Shown: positions 1 to 8,198 of the stretch, piece by piece
How the letters are laid out: the number at the start of each line of letters is the position of its first letter
Position numbering within the stretch: position 1 is the stretch's first letter
Assembly: GCA_021741195.1 (NCBI GenBank)
Contig: JAIOYL010000014.1
Location: 1 to 34,034, forward strand
DNA length: 34,034 nt
Origin: Sneathiella sp.
GTDB lineage: Bacteria > Pseudomonadota > Alphaproteobacteria > Sneathiellales > Sneathiellaceae
Direction: 5' to 3'
The notes under the pieces: generated by a model
Databases searched by the model: none
What the model was told of the DNA's origin: nothing
What the model saw: the letters and a program-made list of their open reading frames with translations, nothing else
Translations under genes and position numbers: made by a program

Positions 1-1
1 G

Positions 2-367
2 GCGCCCTATCTCAATGACCATCCGCTCGTTCTCGACTGCTTTGCCGAGCGGGTGACGGAGATCCTTCTTGGCACGAACAACATGAACTGTGGCATGTGC
101 AAATACCGTGAGCAGGCGCTTGGCTTTGAAGACGAGGTCGGGCTCAAGCAGGAAAGCCACCACCATCATGTCGAAGGGATCGGTACGGGCGGCGCGAAAG
201 AACATTCCCATGATCATGGCCACAACCATCCTCACGATCACGACCATTCGCATAATCATGCCCATGACCACAGCCATGCGCATCATTCCCATGATCACGT
301 GCATCACCCCTACCCGCATGCGGATCATCCTCTCGGTCCCGTCAGCATGAAGAAGAGCGGCAACTAG
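2..367 (+). CDS. cbiX: Sirohydrochlorin cobaltochelatase CbiX, C-terminal part (partial at left edge)
   Basis: The open frame runs in from the left edge, so the catalytic chelatase domains are mostly outside the window; the GTG at 53 is internal and not the start. The visible part reads APYLNDHPLVLDC, then MNCGMCKYR, then a His-rich tail with about 25 histidines in roughly 70 residues. Long-form CbiX proteins (CbiXL) insert Co2+ into sirohydrochlorin, are known to carry an Fe-S centre at an MXCXXC motif, and often end in a His-rich segment. MNCGMC fits that motif. The tail probably stores or delivers metal. It lies four bases upstream of cobH and is the first visible gene of a plus-strand cob operon. 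The identity is strong from the C-terminal signature and context. The name depends on the tail and motif only, because the N-terminal chelatase domain cannot be read. Confidence 0.87.
   Translation, partial: APYLNDHPLVLDCFAERVTEILLGTNNMNCGMCKYREQALGFEDEVGLKQESHHHHVEGIGTGGAKEHSHDHGHNHPHDHDHSHNHAHDHSHAHHSHDHVHHPYPHADHPLGPVSMKKSGN
203..315 (+). repeat. Low-complexity CAY-rich stretch encoding the CbiX His tail
   Basis: The DNA is an irregular run of CAT/CAC codons alternating with GAT/GAC, AGC/TCC, AAT and GCC codons, giving H-x-H-x protein repeats. Codons vary from unit to unit, so it is a protein-level repeat rather than an exact DNA tandem repeat. It also creates a spurious overlapping ORF (90..350). 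Confidence 0.7.
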
Positions 368-371
368 CGCC

Positions 372-1007
372 ATGTACGACTATCTCCGCGATCCGGCGGC
401 AATTTATGAGAAATCCTTCCAAGCGATTGAACGCGAAGCGGATTTTTCAAGCTTTGATGCGGCGGCGAAAAAAATCGTGACGCGCATCATCCATGCTTGC
501 GGCATGCCGGAGATTTTGCCGGATCTCGTCTATCATCCCGATATCAGTTCCTCCGCCATTTCCGCCCTGCGCAAGAACGCACCCGTCTTCTGCGATTGCG
601 AAATGCTGACACATGGCGTTATCCGCCGTCTCTTGCCCGCGCACAATGAGGTGATTTGCACACTAAACGCAGATGGCGTTCCGGCGCTCGCGGCTTCCCT
701 GAAAACGACCCGTTCGGCCGCCGCAGTCGATCTCTGGTTGGACCGCCTTGAAGGCGCCATTACAGTCTTTGGGAATGCACCGACGGCCCTTTTTCACTTG
801 CTGGAACGGATTGAGGCAGGCGCGCCGAAGCCCGCCGCCGTCCTCGCCTTTCCGGTTGGCTTTGTCGGCGCCGCGGAATCGAAGGAAGCCCTGATCGCGA
901 GCAGCATCGACGTTCCTTTTATCACCCTGCGCGGTCGCAAAGGCGGCAGCGCCATGGCCGCCGCGGCGCTGAATGCGATCGCCGGACTGGCGCAGGAGGG
1001 TACATGA
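372..1007 (+). CDS. cobH: Precorrin-8X / cobalt-precorrin-8 methylmutase
   Basis: This enzyme moves the C11 methyl group to C12 of (cobalt-)precorrin-8 to give (cobalt-)hydrogenobyrinate, closing the corrin macrocycle. The 211-residue length is normal for CobH/CbiC. The N-terminal YLRDPAAIYEKSF and the segment RIIHACGMPE are typical; His41 lies where the catalytic histidine of the family is found. The middle carries DCEMLTHGV and the C-terminal half has PVGFVGAAESKEAL, both conserved family stretches. The start ATG is four bases after the cbiX stop, and the 3' end overlaps cobL by four bases (ATGA), indicating translational coupling in one operon. In this cobalt-early setting the symbol cbiC is equally suitable. 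Confidence 0.94.
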   Translation: MYDYLRDPAAIYEKSFQAIEREADFSSFDAAAKKIVTRIIHACGMPEILPDLVYHPDISSSAISALRKNAPVFCDCEMLTHGVIRRLLPAHNEVICTLNADGVPALAASLKTTRSAAAVDLWLDRLEGAITVFGNAPTALFHLLERIEAGAPKPAAVLAFPVGFVGAAESKEALIASSIDVPFITLRGRKGGSAMAAAALNAIAGLAQEGT

Positions 1008-2209
1008 CCGCCTGGCTCAGCATTGTCGGGATCGGGGAAGATGGCCTGGAAGCTCTTTCGCCAGCCGCTCGAAAAGCAATTGATGAGGCTACACTGCTTG
1101 TCGGCGGAGAGCGGCATCTTGCCATGCTGCCGAAGGATGGACGGGAGCGAAAAACCTGGCCCAGTCCGCTGATGATCCTTGTCAATGAAATCATGACCCG
1201 GCGCGGCGAGAAAATCTGCATCCTGGCGACCGGCGATCCCATGCATTTTGGCATTGGCGTGACCTTCGCCAAACGGTTGCCAGCGGAGGAAATGGCAATT
1301 TTCCCTGCCCTTTCCGCCTTCACTCTCGCCGCCGCCCGCCTCGGCTGGGATCTTGCGCGAGCCGAATGCATAACGCTGCATGGCCGTCCTCTAGAGCTGC
1401 TGATCACTCATCTCGCGCCGAATGCCAAAATCCTTGCGCTTTCCGACAGTGGCAAGACACCATCGGATGTCGCGGCCCTGCTTGTCTCATCCGGCCTTGG
1501 CGACAGCGACATGAGTATTCTTGAACATATGGGTGGCAGAGACGAAAAGCGGCATCGCGCGCCCGCCCGCGATATTGTCGGGCAGGATTTCCGCGATTTG
1601 AATGTGATTGCAATACATTGCCTTGCAGACGCCAACTCACATATTTACACGGCGACGCCGGGTCTTCCCGATGATGCCTTTCATCATGACGGGCAGCTTA
1701 CGAAACGCGAAATCAGGAGCGCAACGCTAGCCGCCCTTGCCCCATTTCCGGGAGAGCTGTTATGGGACGTTGGAGCGGGCTCGGGTTCTATCGCCATCGA
1801 ATGGATGCGGTGCCATCCGGCGAACCGGGCTGTCGCCGTCGAGCCGCGCGACGACCGGCTCGCCCTGATCGAGGCGAACCGCAAAAAACTCGGCGTCCCT
1901 CAGCTTAAAATCGCGAACGGAAAGGCGCCGGAAGCCCTGACCGGCCTCGATGCGCCTGATGCCGTATTTATCGGCGGCGGGCTCAGTTGTGATGGCATAT
2001 TTGACGCCTGCTGGACGGCGCTGAAACCCGGCGGGAGGCTCGTTGCGAACTCGGTCACGATGGAAGGCGAACAGCAGCTTTTTCATCTGTATGAGACGCG
2101 GGGCGGCACGTTGACCCGCCTCAACATCGCCCGGGCGGAAAAAATCGGCGGTTTCACAAGCTGGAAGCCATTCCGGCAGGTTACGCAGTTAAGATTGGTA
2201 AAAGAATGA
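1004..2209 (+). CDS. cobL: Precorrin-6B C5,C15-methyltransferase (decarboxylating), CbiE-CbiT fusion
   Basis: The protein methylates C5 and C15 of the corrin precursor and decarboxylates the acetate on C12. It is 401 residues, the usual CobL length, with two domains. Residues 1 to about 210 are a tetrapyrrole methylase fold (LSIVGIGEDG at the start, ATGDPMHFGIG for SAM binding), matching CbiE. Residues about 225 to 400 are a class I methyltransferase with the SAM loop LWDVGAGSGSIAIEW, matching CbiT. Both ends overlap neighbours by four bases, with cobH upstream and cobI downstream. In organisms with separate genes this would be cbiE plus cbiT. No key motif appears to be missing. Confidence 0.95.
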   Translation: MTAWLSIVGIGEDGLEALSPAARKAIDEATLLVGGERHLAMLPKDGRERKTWPSPLMILVNEIMTRRGEKICILATGDPMHFGIGVTFAKRLPAEEMAIFPALSAFTLAAARLGWDLARAECITLHGRPLELLITHLAPNAKILALSDSGKTPSDVAALLVSSGLGDSDMSILEHMGGRDEKRHRAPARDIVGQDFRDLNVIAIHCLADANSHIYTATPGLPDDAFHHDGQLTKREIRSATLAALAPFPGELLWDVGAGSGSIAIEWMRCHPANRAVAVEPRDDRLALIEANRKKLGVPQLKIANGKAPEALTGLDAPDAVFIGGGLSCDGIFDACWTALKPGGRLVANSVTMEGEQQLFHLYETRGGTLTRLNIARAEKIGGFTSWKPFRQVTQLRLVKE

Positions 2210-2910
2210 CAGGCACCCTTTTCGGCCTCGGTATCGGTCCCGGAGACCCGGATCTAATTACACTCAAGGCGCTGAAACGCCTGCAGTCTGCGCCGGTGCT
2301 GGCCTATCCGGCGCTGGAGGATGGCGACAGCCTCGCGCGCGCTATCGTCTCGCCGCACCTGACGGCCCGCAAGATCGAGATCGCGATCCGCATTCCGATG
2401 ACGATTGAACGCGCACCGGCGCAGGCCGCCTATGACCTGGCGGCGGCGGATATCGGCGGCCATCTTGAAAAGGGCGAGGACGTCGCGGTTCTCTGCGAAG
2501 GGGATCCGTTCTTTTACGGTTCCTTCATGTATCTGTTCGGACGGATCGCCGAAAAGTACAAAGTCGAGGTGATTCCGGGTGTATCCTCGCTTACCGCCTG
2601 CGCCACCTCTCTCCAATCCCCATTGTCGGCGCGGAACGATATTCTGACCGTCCTTCCGGCACCGCTGCCTTCGGAAATTTTACGGGAGCGCTTGCTCGAA
2701 ACCGACAGCGCCGCGATCATGAAAGTCGGGCGGCATTTTGCCCGCGTGCGGGACGTGATTTTCGATCTCGGACTGGAAGGCAACGCCCGCTATATCGAGC
2801 GCGCGACGATGGAAAACGAGAGAATTCTGCCACTCGCCGATGTCCCCGAAGATGCCGCCCCCTATTTCTCCATGATCCTGATCCATAAACGGGGGCAGGC
2901 ATGGAAATGA
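2206..2910 (+). CDS. cobI: Precorrin-2 / cobalt-factor II C20-methyltransferase
   Basis: A SAM-dependent tetrapyrrole methylase that adds the C20 methyl group, the step that marks the ring for contraction. At 234 residues it has the normal CobI/CbiL length. Visible signatures are GTLFGLGIGPGDPDLITLKA at the N-terminus, VAVLCEGDPFFYGSFMYLF in the SAM site, and VEVIPGVSSLTACA. The ATG overlaps the cobL stop by four bases. Because the cluster contains CbiX, the natural substrate is probably cobalt-factor II, so cbiL would be the functional name; the sequence alone does not settle metal dependence. Confidence 0.93.
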   Translation: MTGTLFGLGIGPGDPDLITLKALKRLQSAPVLAYPALEDGDSLARAIVSPHLTARKIEIAIRIPMTIERAPAQAAYDLAAADIGGHLEKGEDVAVLCEGDPFFYGSFMYLFGRIAEKYKVEVIPGVSSLTACATSLQSPLSARNDILTVLPAPLPSEILRERLLETDSAAIMKVGRHFARVRDVIFDLGLEGNARYIERATMENERILPLADVPEDAAPYFSMILIHKRGQAWK

Positions 2911-4736
2911 CGCCGCCTATCGCAATTATCCTGCTGAACGAGAGCGGACGGGAGACTGCGGAGAGATTGCAGGCCCTCTATCCGGAAGCCCTTGTCCATG
3001 GCCTCGCAGGCAGAACGGAGGGGGCGGATGTCACGTTTCAGAAGGCGGCCTCCCATATTCAGGAATTGTTCCGCGCCGGCACGCCAATCGTCGGCATTTG
3101 CGCGAGCGCCATTCTGATCCGTTGCCTCGCGCCGGTTTTACGTAACAAGCTCGTGGAACCTCCGGTAATTGCCATTGGTGACGACGGTCAGTATGTCGTC
3201 CCGCTGTTGGGCGGGCATCATGGCGCAAACCGCTTGGCCAGCGAGATCGCACGGGGGATGGCGGCGCATGCGGCAATTACGACGGCAAGCGATCTCAACT
3301 TCAGCATCGCCCTCGACACGCCGCCCGAAGGCCTCGCGATCGCCAATCCGCAGCATGTGAAGGCATTCGTCGCCCGCCTCCTCGGAGGCGAGAAAATCTG
3401 CCTTGAGGGTACTCATGATTGGCTCCGGGACTCGGACTTGCCATTTTCGGACAACGGTGCGCTTTCCATCGCTGTGACGGCACGGGTCGGCGAAGGATGC
3501 GAAAACCGGCTTCTCTACCACCCGAGGAACCTCGCGCTGGGTGTTGGCTGCGAACGGGGAACCGAACCGGAAGAGCTGATTTCCCTTGTCAAGAAAACAC
3601 TTGCAAGCGAGGGGATTAGCCCGCTTTCCGTTGGCGCTGTCTGCTCAATTGACGTCAAATCCGATGAGCCGGCGGTCCATGCCGCTGCCGCGCATTTCGG
3701 CCTGACGCCGAAATTTTTTACGGCCGCCGAACTGGAAAAAGAAACGCCGCGCCTTGCCACCCCTTCCGATATTGTCTTTCGCGAGGTTGGTTGCCACGGG
3801 GTGAGCGAAGGCGCCGCACTCGCGGCCACAGGGTCCGCCGGCGGCCTGCGCGTTCCCAAGCGGAAATCAAAACGCGCGACTTGCGCGATTGCCGCCGCAC
3901 CATCGGTAATTGACGAAAGAAAAATTGGCAGAATTCAGGGCAAACTGTCGGTGATTGGCATCGGTCCGGGCCAGGACACCTGGCGTACGCCCGAGGCAGG
4001 CGCCCTCATCGGGCAGGCAACCGACCTTGTCGCCTACGGCCTCTACCTCGATCTTCTCGGAAACAGCATCGCCGGCAAAAGGCGGCATGATTTCGGCCTC
4101 GGCGAGGAAGAAAAACGGGTGCGCTCGGCGCTCGACCTTGCGGCCGAGGGCAAGAATGTGGCGCTCATATCCTCGGGCGACATCGGCATCTATGCCATGG
4201 CGACCCTTGTCTTCGAACTGATCGACCGCGAGGAAAATTCTGCGTGGAACCGTCTCGATATCCAGGTCGCGCCCGGCATTTCCGCGCTTCAGGCCGCCGC
4301 CGCGCGGGCGGGGGCTCCCTTGGGGCATGATTTCTGCACCATCTCGCTCTCCGATCTTCTCACTCCATGGGATGTCATCGAGAAGCGGATCACGGCCGCC
4401 GCCGAAGGCGATTTTGTGATTTCCTTTTATAACCCGGTGTCCTTGAAGCGCCGGACGCAGCTTCAGGCGACAAAGGAAATCCTGCTCCGCCATCGCCCCA
4501 CCCAAACGCCGGTGATTATTGCGCGCAATCTGGGGCGTGACACGGAAAGCGTCACCTTTGTCCCGTTGATTGATCTTGATCCCGGGAAAATCGACATGTT
4601 GACCCTGGTGATGGTGGGTTCGAGCGAGAGTCGCCTCACCTCAACGAACTCCGGAACTAAAAGCTGGGTCTACACCCCGCGCGGCTATAGTGGAAAAATG
4701 GCCGAGCGCCCCCAAAAAAATGGAACAGAAAAATGA
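2901..4736 (+). CDS. cbiG-cobJ: Fused cobalt-precorrin-5A hydrolase (CbiG) and precorrin-3B C17-methyltransferase (CobJ/CbiH)
   Basis: One 611-residue frame carries two enzymes. Residues 1 to about 325 are CbiG: PIVGICASAILIR and PLLGGHHGANRLA in the N-terminal part, then LALGVGCERGTEPEEL and the C-terminal CobE/CbiG-C region. A basic, low-complexity linker (PKRKSKRA region) follows. From about residue 347 comes a tetrapyrrole methylase starting KLSVIGIGPG, with ISSGDIGIYAMA and VAPGISALQAAAARAGAPLGHDFC, matching CobJ/CbiH. CobJ methylates C17 and contracts the ring; CbiG opens the delta-lactone and releases the two-carbon fragment. The second in-frame ATG (2907) makes an ATGA overlap with the cobI stop and is an alternative start. 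Such fusions are known in some bacteria. CbiG supports the anaerobic-type (cobalt-early) route. Confidence 0.93.
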   Translation: MEMTPPIAIILLNESGRETAERLQALYPEALVHGLAGRTEGADVTFQKAASHIQELFRAGTPIVGICASAILIRCLAPVLRNKLVEPPVIAIGDDGQYVVPLLGGHHGANRLASEIARGMAAHAAITTASDLNFSIALDTPPEGLAIANPQHVKAFVARLLGGEKICLEGTHDWLRDSDLPFSDNGALSIAVTARVGEGCENRLLYHPRNLALGVGCERGTEPEELISLVKKTLASEGISPLSVGAVCSIDVKSDEPAVHAAAAHFGLTPKFFTAAELEKETPRLATPSDIVFREVGCHGVSEGAALAATGSAGGLRVPKRKSKRATCAIAAAPSVIDERKIGRIQGKLSVIGIGPGQDTWRTPEAGALIGQATDLVAYGLYLDLLGNSIAGKRRHDFGLGEEEKRVRSALDLAAEGKNVALISSGDIGIYAMATLVFELIDREENSAWNRLDIQVAPGISALQAAAARAGAPLGHDFCTISLSDLLTPWDVIEKRITAAAEGDFVISFYNPVSLKRRTQLQATKEILLRHRPTQTPVIIARNLGRDTESVTFVPLIDLDPGKIDMLTLVMVGSSESRLTSTNSGTKSWVYTPRGYSGKMAERPQKNGTEK

Positions 4737-5497
4737 CCGTCTATTTTATCGGCGCCGGTCCCGGCGCCGCCGACCTCATCACGCTTCGCGGCCGCGACCA
4801 GATCGCCGCCTGCCCGGTCTGCCTTTACGCGGGATCGCTGGTTCCAGTGGAGATTCTAACCCATGCGCCAAAGGATGCGCGTCTCATCGATACCGCGCCG
4901 CTCACGCTCGATGACATTATCGCGGAAATGGTCAAGGCAAATGACGCGGGCCTTGATGTCGCGCGCGTGCATTCGGGAGATCCCAGCCTCTATGGCGCGA
5001 TCGGCGAACAGATGCGCCGGCTGGATGAGCTTGGAATCGACTATAGCATTACCCCCGGCGTTCCTGCCTTCGCCGCCGCCGCCGCCGCACTCAAGACCGA
5101 GTTCACCCTGCCCGAGATTAGCCAGACCGTAATCCTCACCCGCACCTCCATGAAGGCGACGGCAATGCCGAACCGGGAGGACCTTTCAACACTTGGTGCG
5201 TCCGGCGCAACGCTGGCCATCCACCTTTCCGTCCGTAACCTTCGCAACGTGACCACCGACCTAATTCCGCACTATGGGGCGGATTGTCCCGTCGCCGTCG
5301 TCTTTCGCGCAAGCTGGCCCGACGAGCAGATCATTCGCGGCACGCTGAAAGATATCCGCGGAAAGGTGCGTGCGGAGAAGATCACCCGCACCGCGCTGAT
5401 CATCGTGGGCCGGGTGCTGGAGGCCAAGGACTATCGCGACAGCGCGCTTTATCATGCCGATCATGTGCATGTCCTGCGACCGAAACGGAAAGCCTGA
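4733..5497 (+). CDS. cobM: Precorrin-4 / cobalt-precorrin-4 C11-methyltransferase
   Basis: A tetrapyrrole methylase that adds the C11 methyl group. Length 254 residues, normal for CobM/CbiF. Signatures are VYFIGAGPGAADLITLRGRD at the N-terminus, CPVCLYAGSLVP, ARVHSGDPSLYGAIGEQM at the SAM site and ITPGVPAFAAAAAAL. The start overlaps the cbiG-cobJ stop by four bases. It is the last gene of the first plus-strand run and converges with cobK, ten bases away. I see no clear hairpin terminator in that short gap. Confidence 0.95.
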   Translation: MTVYFIGAGPGAADLITLRGRDQIAACPVCLYAGSLVPVEILTHAPKDARLIDTAPLTLDDIIAEMVKANDAGLDVARVHSGDPSLYGAIGEQMRRLDELGIDYSITPGVPAFAAAAAALKTEFTLPEISQTVILTRTSMKATAMPNREDLSTLGASGATLAIHLSVRNLRNVTTDLIPHYGADCPVAVVFRASWPDEQIIRGTLKDIRGKVRAEKITRTALIIVGRVLEAKDYRDSALYHADHVHVLRPKRKA

Positions 5498-5507
5498 AAT
5501 TCTAAAA

Positions 5508-6248
5508 TTATAGCCTGGTCGCTCGGAGAAGCTCTTCCATATCCGAAAAAACTGAACAATCGGGCAAGGCGGGACGCTCGATCATCAGGACCGGAATGCC
5601 AAACTCCCGCGCCGCCGCAATCTTGGCATAGGTCGCCGCGCCGCCGCTGTTCTTGCTGATCAGAAGTTCGATCCTGTATTCGGTTAGAAGTCTGAAATCT
5701 TCTTCCATAGAGAAGGGACCGCGCGCCCGGAGAAATTCTACCTCAGACTGAGACGGCGCGAAATCGACATTCTCAATGCTTCGGATCAGGAAGAACTTAT
5801 CAGAGCACCTTTCGAATGGCGCGAGTTCCTGTCGTCCTATGGTAAGAAAAATGCGATTGAAGCCAGCCAGCTGCCCGGCTGCCGCCTCGATGCTTGGAGC
5901 TGAAACCCAGCGATCCCTCGCCTCTTCCTTCCATGCGGGCCGTTGATAGCGCAAATAGCGGATTCCTGTATCCTTACAGGCGGTGAAGGCGTTTTGCGTC
6001 ATTCTGCCGGCGAAGGGGTGGCTCGCATCGATAACGAGTTCGATATGACGATCTCTAATAAATTTTTTAAGGCCGACCACCCCCCCGAAACCGCCAACCA
6101 TTTTTTCACCGATCAGGGGCACCGGATTTTGGGTGCGCCCGGCAAGGGAGGTAACAAGATCAATATCGGGTCGCGCCGACAACAACTGATTGAGCTTTAC
6201 CCCCTCCTGCGTCCCGCCAACCAGGAGGATCTTTTTCCGATCAGTCAT
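5508..6248 (-). CDS. cobK: Precorrin-6A / cobalt-precorrin-6A reductase
   Basis: An NAD(P)H-dependent reductase of the corrin ring (CobK/CbiJ). The 246-residue protein starts KKILLVGGTQEG, with a Rossmann-like glycine pattern. It has VIDASHPFAGRMTQNA and the late ELLISKNSGGAATYAKI stretch typical of the family. It is on the minus strand, downstream of cbiD, with an 8-base overlap between the cbiD stop and its own start, so the two are almost certainly co-transcribed. They are opposite in direction to the rest of the cluster. In a cobalt-early pathway cbiJ is the equivalent symbol. Confidence 0.92.
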   Translation of the reverse strand: MTDRKKILLVGGTQEGVKLNQLLSARPDIDLVTSLAGRTQNPVPLIGEKMVGGFGGVVGLKKFIRDRHIELVIDASHPFAGRMTQNAFTACKDTGIRYLRYQRPAWKEEARDRWVSAPSIEAAAGQLAGFNRIFLTIGRQELAPFERCSDKFFLIRSIENVDFAPSQSEVEFLRARGPFSMEEDFRLLTEYRIELLISKNSGGAATYAKIAAAREFGIPVLMIERPALPDCSVFSDMEELLRATRL

Positions 6249-7353
6249 TACTACGCCCTACGAGTGCGCCAGCGCGATCAACAACGAGAACATTAATCTC
6301 AATCGTGTCACCGGCGATATCCACAGCGACGTCGCGCGCCTTTCGCGCCACATGATCGGCGAGCGGCAGTGCTGCTTCCTTTGCCCAAGCTAGAACCTGC
6401 ATCGCCGTATTGGCGCTTCGTGTTTTCGCTGTAAGATCCGGCGCCGCGCCGAGCGCCGAAAGTTGTTCGGCGAGCCAGGTGAAATCTACGCTGCTGCGGC
6501 CCGAATGCAGATCCATATGCCCTTGCGCAAGCTTGGTAATCTTGGCGAAACCACCCGCGATCGTCAGCTGCGTTACCGGATGCTTGCGCAGGTATTTCAA
6601 CACACCACCAGCAAAATCCCCCATATCCAGAAGCGCGGTTTCCGGGAGGTCATACAGCGCCGCAACCACCTTTTCCGACGTTGATCCAGTGCTGGCTGCG
6701 AGATGCGTCAGGTGACTAGCACGCGCGACGTCAATGCCGCGGTGGATGGAGGCGATCCAGGAGGCGCAGGAGTAAGGAACCACGATCCCCGTCGTTCCAA
6801 GAATTGACAGTCCGCCCAAAATCCCCAGCCGTCCATTCATGGTATGCTTGGCAAGCTCCATCCCATTTTCAACGCCAATCTCAATCTCTATATCCGAAGG
6901 CATTCCAAAGATCGCCGCGACCTCCTCCACCACTTCCCGCATCATTTTTCGCGGCACCGGGTTAATTGCCGCGTCGCCAACGGGAATTGGCAAGCCTTCC
7001 TTAGTCACGGTTCCGACGCCTTCTCCTGCATGAAATGTGACACCAGTTCCTGCATCGCCTTTTCGTACTGTTGAGATAATGCGGGCGAGATGGGTGACAT
7101 CGGGATCGTCGCCTGCATCCTTGATGATGCTGACACACGCAAAATCCGCCCCCTTTTCCTCTGTCGCCAGCGCGAATGCAGGCGTCTGGCCGCGCGGCAA
7201 TGTAATCGTTACAGGATCCGGGAAATCACCGCCAAAAAATGCCGTCAGCGCCGCCTTGGTCGCCGCTGTCGCGCAAGCCCCTGTTGTCCAGCCATAGCGC
7301 AGCTCTTTTGCATTTTTTTCTTTCATGGAAACATTTATAAGCTGCGGCGTCAC
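6241..7353 (-). CDS. cbiD: Cobalt-precorrin-5B C1-methyltransferase
   Basis: CbiD methylates C1 of cobalt-precorrin-5B and is a marker of the anaerobic (cobalt-early) pathway; the aerobic route uses the unrelated CobF. The frame is 370 residues with the family signature LRYGWTTGACATAATKAAL near the N-terminus. Later conserved parts are DPDVTHLARI, INPVPRKMM and GTTGIVVPYSCASWI. The ORF begins with a GTG at 7353; an ATG at 7326 (MKEKNAKEL) leaves the conserved N-terminus intact. Neither has a convincing Shine-Dalgarno site, so the start is uncertain. It is divergent from cobA across a gap of only 42 bases (69 if the ATG is used). Confidence 0.93.
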   Translation of the reverse strand: MTPQLINVSMKEKNAKELRYGWTTGACATAATKAALTAFFGGDFPDPVTITLPRGQTPAFALATEEKGADFACVSIIKDAGDDPDVTHLARIISTVRKGDAGTGVTFHAGEGVGTVTKEGLPIPVGDAAINPVPRKMMREVVEEVAAIFGMPSDIEIEIGVENGMELAKHTMNGRLGILGGLSILGTTGIVVPYSCASWIASIHRGIDVARASHLTHLAASTGSTSEKVVAALYDLPETALLDMGDFAGGVLKYLRKHPVTQLTIAGGFAKITKLAQGHMDLHSGRSSVDFTWLAEQLSALGAAPDLTAKTRSANTAMQVLAWAKEAALPLADHVARKARDVAVDIAGDTIEINVLVVDRAGALVGRSND

Positions 7354-7395
7354 TGATGGCTAGGCGCTCTCGAAATAGATGTGTAAAAGAAGAGT

Positions 7396-8196
7396 ATGGA
7401 CAAAATATTGAGTAAAATGCCAGCCTTTGAGGCAGGCTCGGTCTGGCTGGTTGGGGCTGGCCCCGGCGATGCCGGACTGCTGACTTTGTACGCATACGAG
7501 GCCCTTCGGCAAGCGGATGTGCTAGTCTATGACGCGCTGGTTGGTCAGGATATCCTGGAACTGACAGGTCTGGACACGATCCTTGAATATGCGGGCAAAC
7601 GCGGCGGCAAACCCTCACCGAAGCAGAAGGATATCACGGAGCGCCTGATTTCACTCGCCCGCGAAGGAAAAAAGGTGCTGCGCCTTAAAGGTGGCGATCC
7701 CTATATCTTCGGCCGGGGCGGCGAAGAAGCCCTGATGCTCGCGGCAAACAACGTCCCCTTTCGGGTGATACCGGGTATTTCTTCCGGCGTTGGCGGCCTC
7801 GCTTATGCCGGTATCCCCCTCACCCATCGGGAGATCAATTCGGCGATCACCTTCCTTACCGGCCATGACGCGAGCGGTGAAGTTCCCAATGTGAAATGGG
7901 AGCATATCGCGAAAGGATCCCCGGTCGTTGTGATTTATATGGGGCTCAAGCATATCAAATTAATTACGGAACGGCTGATCGAATTCGGACGTCCAAAGGA
8001 AGAGCCCGTCGCCGTGATTTTTCGGGCGACGCTGGAAGATCAGGAAGTTATCGTCAGCACACTCGAAAACGCCGCAAGCGATGTCGAAAAAAGTGGCCTC
8101 AAGCCGCCTGCCCTGATCGTCATCGGTGAGACCGTGGGCCTCCGGCCGGAACTTGACTGGTTCGGGAAATTTCTTGATGGCAAAAAGGGGGCCTGA
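7396..8196 (+). CDS. cobA: Uroporphyrinogen-III C-methyltransferase (SUMT)
   Basis: This enzyme adds methyl groups at C2 and C7 of uroporphyrinogen III to give precorrin-2, the branch point to B12 and siroheme. It has 266 residues, a stand-alone CobA without the CysG dehydrogenase/ferrochelatase half. Motifs are VWLVGAGPGDAGLLTLYAYEAL, VLVYDALV, LRLKGGDPYIFGRGGEE and VIPGISSGVGGLAYAGIPLTHR. It begins the second plus-strand run (cobA-cobB-cobP-cobS) and is two bases from cobB. The oxidase that turns precorrin-2 into sirohydrochlorin for CbiX is not in this window. Confidence 0.95.
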   Translation: MDKILSKMPAFEAGSVWLVGAGPGDAGLLTLYAYEALRQADVLVYDALVGQDILELTGLDTILEYAGKRGGKPSPKQKDITERLISLAREGKKVLRLKGGDPYIFGRGGEEALMLAANNVPFRVIPGISSGVGGLAYAGIPLTHREINSAITFLTGHDASGEVPNVKWEHIAKGSPVVVIYMGLKHIKLITERLIEFGRPKEEPVAVIFRATLEDQEVIVSTLENAASDVEKSGLKPPALIVIGETVGLRPELDWFGKFLDGKKGA

Positions 8197-8198
8197 CC

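Noticed and set aside
90-350. 86-aa plus-strand ORF overlapping the CbiX tail
   Set aside because: It is the CAY repeat read in another frame (Thr/Ile/Met-rich); the CbiX frame has the MXCXXC motif and His tail.
794-1381. 195-aa minus-strand ORF, and 922..1407 on the same strand
   Set aside because: Both are antisense to cobH and cobL with no domain signature or ribosome site.
3867-4505. 212-aa minus-strand ORF
   Set aside because: Antisense shadow of the CobJ half of the fusion gene, in GC-rich DNA where long shadow frames are common.
7354-7395. Cobalamin riboswitch before cobA or cbiD
   Set aside because: The gap is 42 bases; the known B12 riboswitch is about 200 nucleotides and its conserved box is not seen.
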